Assembly (NCBI RefSeq): GCF_040581485.1
Contig: NC_090133.1
Location: 19,468,001-19,532,000, forward strand
Reading direction: 5' to 3'
Length of the DNA: 64,000 nucleotides
Source of the DNA: Linepithema humile
Lineage: Eukaryota > Arthropoda > Insecta > Hymenoptera > Formicidae
Numbering within the stretch: the stretch's first letter is position 1; every line of letters begins with the position of its first letter. The position numbers were made by a program, and so were the translations under genes. This document shows, one piece after another, positions 1 to 10,662 of the stretch. The notes under the pieces were generated by a model, which worked only from the letters and a program-made list of their open reading frames with translations, was not told where the DNA came from and did no database searches.

Positions 1-2886
1 CAAAGCAAGTTTTGACACGATTTAATTCAAATGAACACTTCCTTTCTATTTTTTTTTGAAATTGTACAGGATGGTCGATACTTTTTTTCCATTCGCAAGT
101 GTTTTTAATTAATATAAATTCTTCCTTAACAAAAATATAAAAATTAAAAACTGAAAAATTTCAAGATTGACTCTTGAAGAATTGCAGTTCTTTTTTCAAT
201 TTAAGGTGATTTTAATTGCATGTGTATACTTTAACATGAATTATAAAAATATAAAATTTATTTTAATTCTAAAAGCACAAAGTTCTTTCTACGAAGAAGT
301 AAATTGCGAATTGATCAGTAAATCGACGAATGAAAGGAAGTGTGGGGTAAAGTTCCTGGGACATTGTGTATCTGCGAGCGAATAAAGATCTCAAGCAAGA
401 GCGGTATCAGATAAGGTGGGAGAAGAAGCAAAAGACTTCGTGCAAATAATTCGAGTGGAACTTGTTTGGACAACCTTCGGGTCGCGGAGGTTAACGCGAA
501 GTATTGTATAAATAAATTCCGCGTCTCTTGTTGTTACTGCGCCAGCTGTGTTATCGCCGCGTTCTCGACATAAACGTGATGAAATATACTGCGCTTCCTT
601 CAATTTTTACGAGACACGCCTGTTATATTTCCCAGAAACCGATACGACACATCCGGTACACTTCGCCGCAATATGGACAGACGTATCAGGGACACCGATC
701 GATCGTTGTAGTAGCTACATTCCACTTTAACGAGATAAGCGATTGAATGAAAAACTCACGCACTACAAACTAGATAAAATCCCAATAGTAACATCGTGAG
801 AAGAATACGCGTTTTTGCATCAGGTACTCCAGAATTTACAATTTCGATACCAACGATAGATTCTCTGTCGACTTTTTCTTCATGGAAGTAGAAAAAAAAA
901 CACTCTGACGAGGAGTCTGACGATCGCATCGACACAATTGATACGTAAGCTGCCTGTTATGTATAGATTTCACCGGTTGCTTTTATCAGAGACGAGGCTC
1001 GCGTGATGATAACGCATATTTACTTTCTCGTAATAATCATACATAAACATCGCATTGAAAAAATACGCTTGTCAGCCTGGTTCATTATCGTCTCGTTTAT
1101 GCTCGTCGTCAGCGTACCCGGCGTATGTCGGCGACTAGTGTGCGCAACAAATGACGTTGTACTTCACGCACGGCATCGCGCATCGATTAATTAATTTCCA
1201 CCACGTGTTTACTTTAATTGCGCGCGCGACTAAGCGCGATGCCGCACGCGCCTGCGGTTCCTGCAGATTAATGGCGCACCGTTAGCGCAACACTTTTGCA
1301 TACTATTCTTTTGCATTCTCCGCGACGCTGCATATTTCTCCTAACTCTCGACCGATGACATCCATTTACCAGACACGGATGTTTCGCATTCTATCCCTTA
1401 ACTTGCAGAGAAGAATTTACGGAAAATTTCTACCAGCTTATTTCGACGAGATACGTAAACAGCATAATTCCAGATTTTATATAAAATATATATAATAATT
1501 TAGCGAATTAATTTTCGAAAATAGTATAAAGATTTAGAAAATTATATATAAATTAATTTCTTTTTATTTCATTATTTATTAATTTAGAGAAATTCAAACA
1601 CGTTATAGCAAAATTGTTGGTATTATTTGCTTATTATTTGAATTGATTTGATTCTCGCGTAGCCACGTATTATTTCGCAATCCTGGCAGCCCTAAAATTC
1701 GATCGGGATAGGGGTGAACAACCCTCGTTCGGAAGCGACCGTTGCAGCTCGAAGAGCATGCCGGACCTTGCCCAACCGATCTCTCGTAGAGACGCCAAAC
1801 GAGGGAGAATATACGCGAAGAGGGAAGCCGCGAGTATAATTATCGTTGCGTGTCATTTAAAACGCCGGGGGTAGATTCCGTTTCAGTAACGTACATAGAG
1901 AATGCATCCCGCCGAAGCCCCGCTTGGCCACGTTACGTGCTCGTAACCACGTTTAATTTAATTACGAAGAGTTCATAAAGGCTCCACTTAACATGTTATT
2001 CGCATAAAAGCATTTTTTTTCTCGCGCCAGTTTGCGTTGTGCGGTAAATCACGTTCCTCCTTCAGTTCGTGTTGCATGATATCTAAATTGCGATTTTTCT
2101 GGTATTTTGTGCAAGGGGAAACCCAGATATTAAAAATTAGACTAAAAAGATTGACAATTGTTTAAATAACGGGGTATCAGTATTTTCAAGACATCTAAAA
2201 TTCATATATTCAACAATTGCCAGGTTAAACCCACTTTAGATGATCTATAATTTCACGGATTTTGAGATAGAAATTTATATTCATAATTTTACGTACTCCA
2301 TAATAGAGAAAACTAATTACATTTATATTTCAACCACGGATTTCTATATTACGTATCACGTATATAAAATTATAATTAAATTTCCATCTTAAATTCTATC
2401 GCGAGTTATGAATCGTCTAAACTTCAACTGTTGAGAGTGCGGGCACATGGCAGAATTTTGTCTCCAAAATTTCAAATTGACATTCACTCGATCAGCAACT
2501 AAATATAGGAAATTCGATGATATCCCCGGGATTTCATTTCTACCCTAAGCTTGCGGCATATTCGCGCAGCATTAATTCCGAGGGGATAAACCGATGTAAC
2601 TCCCAGCCAAATACTGATAAACGATGCGTTTCGTGTGAGCGCGGCTTAACAAATAATTCGGCTAAAGTCTACGTTCGTTGTGTTGTCCAGGCAACGCGTA
2701 CCCTACCGGTCGATGCCTCTGTTATCATCCTATTTCTATCTTCTATCCACCCTCTCTCTCTCTGTCTCTCATTCATCCCTTTCCCCACCGCCCTTTCCCG
2801 CGTCCCTCATTGTCCCCGTTCACCTGGTCGACATCCGCAGGCGTGGCACTGCTAGTTAAGAATCATATCCCTACGAGTCCTTAAGA
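1..2886. other. upstream non-coding DNA, no gene recognised
   Basis: No recognisable coding exon was found on either strand. Composition alternates: AT-rich at about 1-330, 1400-1680 and 2080-2400, and CpG-rich at about 1680-1930. Open frames here (for example 391-603 minus and 2517-2855 plus) are short, overlap frames on the other strand, and resemble no family I know. The CpG-rich block at 1680-1930 could be regulatory, but nothing in it is diagnostic. Confidence 0.55.
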
Positions 2887-2933
2887 AAGACCTTATCAAA
2901 ATTATCGATATCGATCATGAGATCTCTCTCATT
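2887..2933 (+). repeat. left terminal inverted repeat
   Basis: Left 47-bp arm, partner of 3410-3456. It contains the self-complementary cores ATCGAT and TCATGA and the site AGATCT. Confidence 0.75.
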
Positions 2934-3409
2934 TGATGAAAAGAATGAATTAGAATTGTTTGAATTGAATTACTATGATTATATATCAATACTATCAGAT
3001 ATAAATTATTGTTTTCTTTGCAATTATACAATTATCAAATTATCTTCTGATCTATAAAATAGTTGTTAGGTCGTGCAATTTTCATTTGCTAGGAAATTAC
3101 GTGGACTAAAGTTAAGTAGCGTAGTTTTATCAAATGTCACATTTGTCCGTCATGCATTTCTTCGCGGAATAATTCATGATGTAAATAAGTAATAAGTTCA
3201 ACTTCTATGGACAGTTTCTTGCCTTCCGCATTCATTAGCATAGTTAACGTGAAAGCCAACACGCGCATAACTAATTACTGTTATCATCCATCTTTTTTCC
3301 GTCAAGGTCGCTTGAATCCATGAATAATTACGAACGCGAAAACCGTGCGAGAATCTTTTCGTGACTGTAATCTCTTTCGTATAAATCGCAAATCGAATAG
3401 TGATTCAAC

Positions 3410-3456
3410 AATGAAAGAGATCTCATGATCAATATCGATAATTTTGATAAAGTCTT
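3410..3456 (-). repeat. right terminal inverted repeat
   Basis: Right 47-bp arm. Its reverse complement matches 2887-2933 except for three transitions. Confidence 0.75.
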
Positions 3457-5575
3457 ATAATATAAAAAATCATAATTGATAAAATGGTCAAAATATAATT
3501 ATTAAAGTTAATTAATAATGATAAATTAGCAATATTAATATTTGATAAGAAAATAGTTAAATAATAACAAAGAAAAAAATAATAAGATCATTCATTATTA
3601 ATTATTGTTAATAACTTTGATCATAATCTCGTGTTTAATGCAGAAATGCGCAGATTATAATTAGAAATGGTGATAGTAAATGAGACGCATGAGACTAACT
3701 GTAGTAACGGTAACAATAACAACTGTAAGCAGACAAACGGTGCATTGGCAATCGTGAAGCACGTTGCATTGTTATTATTCCGTCTCTCTCTCTCTCTCTC
3801 TCTTTCTCTCTCCGACCGAGTCGGTTCTTTCTCGCACTCGATCCGGAGCTATCGACCGTCGAGAGAGTGACCGTCTACCCGTTTCGCATCGCAACGCCAC
3901 ACGTAACTTTTGCGTCTCGTTTCATCAGGGTCAGCGTCACGCTGAAAATAACGAGATGCCGCGAACAAAAAATATATGTTCCTTTTTCTCGTTTACTAAC
4001 GGTTATTCGAGTTTAAGATTCCTCTTTCCTCACTCTAACTATATTAAATTATAACGTAAAAAGTGAGAAATTATTTTTTTTTGCGAATACGTCACAATAA
4101 ATTTTTTTGTATACCATTATTCACGCGTTTGATAACATAAATTGATAAAATAAATTGATAAAATATGTGGAAAACTACCGTTTTAATTATTTTTCATTAG
4201 CAAAATGCACGCACATTCAACTTATTTCCATAAAGAAAATAGACCTTAATCAAGAGAGTTAATCAAGATTAACAATTATTAATCTACGAATCTTACGAAG
4301 AGTCTTTATTGTATCTTGCAAATTTATCAAACATGAGTGATGATATACGAAAAAAATTTTTTATTGCGACATATAGGACAAAATTTAACACAATCTCTCA
4401 TTTCATAAAGTGGTAATGTGCTAAAATATGATCAATCAAAGTTAATTGACAACATAAATTAGCAATATTAAACAGGAGACTAATTAAATAAAAATTGTTC
4501 GGTTATGACTGCAGCAAAGGAGTCTTAAACATCCTTAACTTTCAATTTAGATGCTTTCTAGTACCTGAATATCGCCGATCGTCCCTACTCTCATCTCACA
4601 CTTCTCCGTCCCGGATCTCGTCGTTCCCTCTCGCCCGGCTTACTACTACGTTCACTCCACGTGGCGCAGGCGTGGGTTTGTTGTCTCTCCGTCGCGCTCA
4701 CGCCCGTTACGTGGCTGTGCACTCTATTTCTCTCTTGCACTCTCGCAAAACGGAGATTTTCCCGCCCAGCCTCTTCGCTCTCTCCACGTCGCGCCACGCC
4801 GCATCATGCGACGCCGCTTCCGTCATCATTGGCGAGTGCCGACGGCCGCGCGCGCGTTGCATTTATTGAACCGATTTCGTTCTCCGTCGCAGAGTAGCGC
4901 GTTCTCCCGTCGCTTATCCTTGCCTCGGCGTTTCCCGCTTACCATTTGTCATCCCCCCTGCCTCGACGGACCCTGTCGTCTTTCTAACTCTTTTCTCGAG
5001 GGCTTCCTCCTCTTCCGTCCGTTGGTCCGTCGTCGTCGTTCTTATATATTTGGAGCAATTACGACGAATCATCTTCACGACGCGTTTTACGCGACCCGGC
5101 TATGTAAATTTAGCCTCATCTCCCGCAGTTTCTTTACTCACGGCCGATGTTGCATCATAATCGGGATATATTCTCAGAAATAGACTTGGCGACAAGTTAT
5201 TTTCCTCAATAAAAATTTCTTTAACGAATACGCACGTTGCAACGAATTAACTGTTGATCTTTTTTCATGGAGAAGTTCCCAATTTAATCAACTTTCGTTT
5301 AAGTAATATCCAACCCGTGTTTCACCTTTAATCGGAACGAGCGTTCCTGACCTGATCTAACTCTAGTCTAGCTGAGCCTTGAACCTAATCCGCATCACAT
5401 GTACACATGGACCGTTTCCGTGTATTCAAAATCCGATTTGAGATTCTCTTTCACACGATGCGATTGCATGGTCGTATAAACGTGTCTCTTCTTACCGCGA
5501 CGCCAGCGGTAATAGTAGTAGTGGTCGTGTACGATGACCACGATCGATCGTCCGTCCCGGGAACGGCGTCTACTG
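3457..5575. other. non-coding DNA upstream of the CRE site
   Basis: AT-rich to about 4500, then GC/CpG-rich from about 4560 to 5180. No supported exon was found. A diverged AT-rich motif occurs at about 3488-3560 and again at about 4424-4495. A CT run lies at 3783-3812. The ORFs at 4495-4869 and 4806-5183 are arginine/serine-rich translations of CT-rich DNA and are probably not real. Confidence 0.5.
3783..3812 (+). repeat. (TC)n microsatellite
   Basis: Nearly pure TC dinucleotide run with one TTT interruption. It produces the SLSLSLSL stretches in overlapping frames. Confidence 0.9.
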
Positions 5576-5583
5576 TGACGTCA
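5576..5583. promoter_or_regulatory. perfect CRE palindrome TGACGTCA
   Basis: A full cAMP-response element (binding site for CREB/ATF-type bZIP factors) lies in a CpG-rich block. A half-site-like CTACGTCA follows at about 5586. One 8-mer is weak evidence on its own, but this is one of only two perfect copies I noticed and it lies in promoter-like DNA. Confidence 0.3.
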
Positions 5584-6672
5584 CGCTACGTCACCGGTTT
5601 CGAGCGAAACGTGGAGGCGGCAGGAGCATGTGCCGGTGCAACGCGTCGCTCTCCGCCTTTTTCCTCGCGCAAACGCGAGCAACCGCGTGCTAGCTCAAAG
5701 CGTCGCGCCAATGTGCGGATGCATCCAAGAGCGGATTGATTCAGCGTGATTCGAGAACGTTTATTCAATATAACATGACGTTCAATTTTGCTTGACATGA
5801 TATCCATTAAATCAAATGTATGAAATCAAGTTGAATTTATAGCTCCAAATATCTATTACATCACATGTGTATTTGAAGAAGTAATCTTCTAATTTGAACG
5901 TATGAATGCAATTATTTCGAATCGACAACATTAATAAATATAAAGATATTGTCGAAGTAATCAAACGAACATAAGTACTAGTTGTTCCAATCCGCGATTT
6001 CCACTTCAATTCCGTTCTTGGCGCATGCCTGCGCAATGAAATACATGCAAAAGACTCACCTACATAGCGAAGACTTGTAGTTCATCGTACGGCAGGCAGG
6101 GCAATAGCAGACGGGATAATTCTCCATGTGTGCAGCCATGCTTAGGACATGCTCCATCGATGGCAGTTTTATATTTCTTTCCTATCTCATTTCATCCCGC
6201 GTCGTGTTGTCGCACTCGTGTCGGCGAACTCGTGAGAACAATTACATGAGCGTGTACGTGCGGCGACGCAATGTCACCATGCGAATGCCGCCCTCCTCTC
6301 TTCTTTTGTCAAGTCTTTTCGTCTCACCTCGTATGCTTGGCGTCTTACTTTTGGTTGTGCACGTGCCGCTTGTTTTTAGAAGAATCTTAGGCGTGTCCAT
6401 AACGACAAAGGAACGACCGGGAATGAGCTGTAAAACGACGAGAAAGAATTAGATATTCAATGTCATGGAATTGTGAGTTCTTGTTTCACTTTCATGTTGT
6501 CATTTACATACAATGTCTCGATGAAAGCTTTCTCTCGATAGAAATACTCATAATAATAAAAAGTTTCAATTATCATAAAATTTAACCTTTCACGATGCCG
6601 GGTTGAAGTCGCCACAGCCTTTAGTAAGATGCTCAGTGTTTCGACTGCAAAGGATTAATAAAGTAGCATCAA

Positions 6673-6777
6673 TTAGCTTTCGTACTTTACAACAAGCCGA
6701 TTATTGCGGGAAGAAAGGGACTCGTAGATTGCGTCATTGAATAAGTCTTTGCTGATTGCTTCCGATCGAGCAGCCAT
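6673..6777 (-). CDS. candidate small ORF or first exon facing left, 34 aa
   Basis: Reading leftwards, a strong start context (ACAAAATGGCTGCT) opens a 34-codon frame beginning MAARSEAISKDLFNDAIYES and ending in TAA. The ATG lies about 50-120 bp downstream, on the minus strand, of two CCAAT boxes and a CRE, a typical housekeeping promoter layout. The frame also extends upstream to an earlier in-frame ATG at 6867. I do not recognise the protein. It could be the first coding exon of a leftward gene: possible donors GTAAAG and GTACGA lie near its end and TTTGCAG about 45 nt further. However, the implied 42-46 nt intron is unusually short and the joined frames soon stop. Treat it as a hypothesis. 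Confidence 0.22.
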   Translation of the reverse strand: MAARSEAISKDLFNDAIYESLSSRNNRLVVKYES

Positions 6778-6830
6778 TTTGTGAAAAACTACCGCGAATA
6801 TCTCCCTTGTCGTATGTATGAATAATTTTG

Positions 6831-6898
6831 ATTGGTTGTCGCATAGAGAATTTGCTAAGTTTTTCATGACGTCACAAGCTCTCTATTGATTAGCCAAT
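6831..6898 (-). promoter_or_regulatory. CCAAT/CRE/CCAAT promoter-like cluster
   Basis: Within 68 bp there is ATTGG at 6831-6835 (a CCAAT box on the minus strand), a perfect CRE TGACGTCA at 6867-6874, and CCAAT at 6894-6898, embedded in GATTAGCCAATCAG. CCAAT boxes recruit NF-Y and CRE recruits CREB/ATF factors. Such clusters sit just upstream of transcription starts. An AUG in good context follows on the minus strand at 6777, which suggests leftward transcription; rightward or bidirectional firing is also possible. Confidence 0.4.
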
Positions 6899-6944
6899 CA
6901 GCGCCTTTGACACAACTCAGCTTGTTTTAAGACATAACGGTACT

Positions 6945-9900
6945 TTATCCAAGTTGCGCGCGAGATATGAAATCAAACTTTTGATGGAATTTTACATTAA
7001 CACAAGATATGACAGATATGTTTGAACAAATAATGACAATAAATCGAATGAAAATCTCAGACGCAATTATCGAAAGCTCATACGAGTCGTTCATAACTCG
7101 ATCTTCCAAAAGTTTTGTCAGAAGAGTAATTGCGTTGCTTACCTGCGATAAGAGTGTCGCGATTCCACCCTTGAAACGAGAAACGAGGAAGAAGTCTATA
7201 GACGAACTCGCGAGACGCGCGACGGATGCCAATGAGGTGATTCGCAAAGGGGAGATGGGAGCGGGAGTCTCCACACGTAGAATACTTGTCTGTGTACAAA
7301 TGCGCCTTCGTAGCGCGCAGTGCGAGCGAATGAGACAGAGCGCGCCGTCTACACGGCGAGACGCATAACTGTGTGTGAGTGAGGGAGGCCGTACGCGGCG
7401 GGAATCGTCCCTCTTCGTAGTACTACGCGGAACGCCACGCGAGTAGCACGTTTTACTTTTTCGTCTCGTTCGGCGGGATGACGCGGTGAAAATATCGGTT
7501 GCTCCATGCGTGACGAATAACATGGAATTGAACACGCCTCCGTAATTCGAAAGATTTTACGTAAAAACGGCCGAACGAAAGCACACCATTATCGCGCGTG
7601 TGCAACGCTCCGTCTTGTTTACGTTCGGCGCGCGCTTGCTTTACCGAGAACTCGACTGGGAAACCGCGTAAAAAAGTAACGAATGACGATGCTCGATTGA
7701 ATTTCGTGGAAGTCGCGTTTATTAGAATCGTGTCCGGTAGCGACGATATAATTGCATGATTATTCTAGAACAAAGACGAACGCCAACAAGAAGTCTGAAG
7801 TTGCCGTTTAGTAGTAGCCTCAGCAGGTCTACCTACCGCGGGTCCTCGTAGTTTTCGGCTGCCGCCGTCACCGCCGCCACCGCTGCGCCGCGCCGCTTCA
7901 CGCAGCGGCACGAAAATCACCAAGGGTTAGTTGACCTGATCGCGTCGTTGCGTTATGTTCGTGTTTTACTACGACTCGCCGGAGAAGTGTGAATCGCGCG
8001 CGACTTGATCAATGTATCGTGCTTCGTGCTAATAATCCGAGTGATGTATTCTGATCTTTCCCGTGTTTCTCCGCTGATAACCTACACCGAAATCATACGC
8101 GCGTGCTTGGTGTTCGCTGTGAAGAGTAAGCAGTGTGAAGATGCGTTTAAGAATCTCATTGTAATCGAAAGTGTGCGACACTACGACTCAACGGTCACGT
8201 GTGACGCCGTCGTGCGTTCCAGTCGAAGGTTGGATACAACGTGTTACACGGAGCTTCCTGCAATATAGCATCGAGGTTAGATTCATAATAATCATAGTTT
8301 TTTGCGTCTACGATTGCGAGAAACTTGCCAAGATTCGAGTCGATGGCGTATCACATTTGTCGCGATTCTGCGCGCGCGACGGAACGTCGTGAAGTTTACC
8401 GCGTACGTTTTGCCATCTTGCGTTGTTTGAATTTAGAATGCGAGGGAGAACAAATGGTCGGTCGGTTGCGATTATTCTTGCATGATCGCGCTTTCGTTCG
8501 TGATTTTTCACCCGCGACGTTGTGGCTAGTGTGTCTCGAGTATGCGGCGAGTTTCAATTGCGACGTAAACACAGTACAATGACACGGGGCAATGACAGCC
8601 TCCTCCTGCTCACACTGCGTAGTAAGGCGTAGTACACGCGACCACATTTCATCACATTTCATCACATTCAACATTGCGTGTGAGTTTTGTTGAGAATACG
8701 ATTAAACGTTCCGCTCGAACGATCGACTTCTTCGACTTTTGGTATTGTAAAATTGAACATTCTTAATTCTCGTTTTTCCGATGTTATTGATTATCGATTA
8801 ACCTGTTACGTGATACCTCGAAATTGAAATGTCACGGTTCGTTGATCCATTGACATTACGTCAAGTCGACTTATTTTAACACGACTCCTTATTGTTTTAT
8901 TTGTTTATATTCGTTGTATAGCGATATAATAAACGGGAGAATAGAAACGGTATAAATTTTTTTTAGAGTGAATAGCATATAATAATAGTTGAAATCGACG
9001 AATAATGAGGTATGCGAGTCTTTTATAAGCAAATTTTTTGCAGTTCGTCGTACACGAGCGACCGATTTCCGGGAATGCGTTGTTAATCACGCGTGTAGCT
9101 CTAGACATGTGCGCATACGTGCAAGAATGCGCCCCGATTACCTCCTTTATGCACATGTCGCGCTCATAGCGTGGGAGTCGATGACTTCTCGTGGCTGATT
9201 TTAATTTGCGTGTCTGGTTCCCACATACTCGCGTCTAATGCAAATTTATATGACGCAGTATTTTCCTAAATATACAAAGTTCGGGACGATTCTAAGACAA
9301 TTTCATTCAAATAAGAAACAAACGATATCGAATTTGAAAATGCAATGGTAGAATGAAGTATATCAATTATTTATAAAGTTTATTTTAGATACGACTTTAT
9401 CTGCACACTGAATCCATCAATTATTAGCGATACTAGTAATTCATAGTTTCGCAAACAAAAAGATAGAATTATCGTGGCACGAATCGCTTAAATCGAGTTT
9501 TGGCGCCGTTTTGGAGCCGACAAAAAGCCGCTTGCTTAGTCAACCGATCGGAACAAGCCTTTCTTCCTGGAAACGTAGGGATTTATGAGACACTTGTGTA
9601 GAAGCGGTGGGATAACTAGGCGGCATATTACGGGTGGTCCGTATTTAATTTCGATCGATGATTTGACATTTCGTGCATCGTTATTAGAGTACGCTGTCGT
9701 TAATAATAATAATCATATTTGCTCTGTTTACAGTTTATTTAGCGGTTTGTAATAATTGCCAGTCGCCAATTGCCAATCGTTAATTGACCATGACCGTGAC
9801 ACATTATTTTCAAAACAATTAACAAAATTGACATATTCGATGAACTCGCCGCATTCTCCCACTCTAATCTCGTTACTCTCTCCCGTTATTACTCTCACTT

Positions 9901-10604
9901 ATAAGCTCACTTGTGTTGTGTATCACGCGCAGCTTATCGGATATTTTAATCGATAAAGCATCGATTCATCTCGCTTTGTTTGCTATGCAGCTACTACGTC
10001 CACGTGAGATTCCGCCTTCATCTTGTACCTTTTTTTTACCTTTACGATCTACTTTCGTTTCCGACATCATTGATTCGCGACGCGATTCACTATTTCTACG
10101 TTTAAAATTATTAACGTTTTCTTCATAACATTATCTTATCAATGATCTCCGTGATATTAGAGTAACGATATTATCTATCTAATCTAATAGCAAGTCCCTC
10201 GTCAAGCGAATACACTGTTTTATTTCGTTTTCTAACGTCTCACCGTAGCAAGTTTAGATCTTACTTAGGTCATGATTGGACGTCCGTGCGCGCGATCCGG
10301 TTAACCGAAAATTCTCCGAAGGACGAAACAGCCTTTGTTCTCGCGAACACCGTTCGTTCAACGTCGCGACATGCGTGTAAACAAACTGGTGTCCTTCGCC
10401 GAGCGATGCGGATGACAAAAACTGTGACTGGCAATACCGTGCCTTGTTTGGAAAAATAAAGAACGTTCTCGTTCCGCGAACTCGTCATAGTGTAATATTA
10501 CGTAGTGTAGTACCGAACGCGGGAGTGTGAAAACTGTGCGAATTGTGCGCGACAAAAGTTACAACGAGACGTCGATTTGTCACGGAGTATCATCGGTATC
10601 AAGC
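6945..10604. other. CpG-rich upstream region of the GRB14-like gene
   Basis: Mixed composition with CpG-rich blocks at about 7180-8000, 8330-8700 and 10260-10560. It may hold an untranslated first exon and promoter of the downstream gene, but I could not place a transcription start. Overlapping open frames on both strands at 6945-7535 are not supported as genes. A short CATTTCATCA duplication lies at about 8643-8670. Confidence 0.4.
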
Positions 10605-10662
10605 ATGGATTACCAGCGGCTCCTCTCCAACAACAACAACAACAATTATCCCACGCACCATC
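10605..10662 (+). CDS. GRB14-like adaptor, candidate first coding exon
   Basis: ATG at 10605 opens 19 codons plus one base, encoding MDYQRLLSNNNNNNYPTHH, then a GTGAGT donor at 10663. An in-frame TAG lies upstream at 10503 with no ATG between, so this is the first methionine of its frame if the exon is not spliced further upstream. The exon ends in phase 1 with a C, which joins the AT at the start of the next exon to make a histidine codon and keeps the frame open. The six-asparagine run is low complexity and not conserved in the family. The alternative is that translation starts at Met 20316 in the next exon and this exon is spurious or belongs to another isoform. Confidence 0.55.

Larger units (their letters stand above)
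2887..3456. mobile_element. MITE-like element with 47-bp terminal inverted repeats
   Basis: The left end (2887-2933, starting AAGACCTTATCAAAATTATC) is repeated in inverted orientation at 3410-3456. Of 47 positions, 44 match, and all three differences are C/T transitions. The interior is about 476 bp and has no transposase-like ORF. Long, nearly identical inverted ends around a short non-coding core are the signature of a non-autonomous DNA transposon (MITE). Flanks are TTAA-rich on the left and ATAATA on the right, so the target-site duplication is unclear. I cannot assign a superfamily. A hairpin locus of another origin is the main alternative. Confidence 0.7.

Noticed and set aside
6021..6200. 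Minus-strand exon-like segment with a GTGAGT donor and Cys-rich frame (NYPVCYCPACRTMN)
   Set aside because: The nearest acceptor would give a 31-nt intron, the competing frame ends in a stop just before the donor, and no family is recognised.
6945..7535. Long minus-strand open frame (196 codons from a GTG) overlapping a 119-codon plus-strand frame at 7009-7368
   Set aside because: Both strands are open through the same CpG-rich DNA, neither protein resembles a family, and the composition is arginine/serine-rich as expected by chance.
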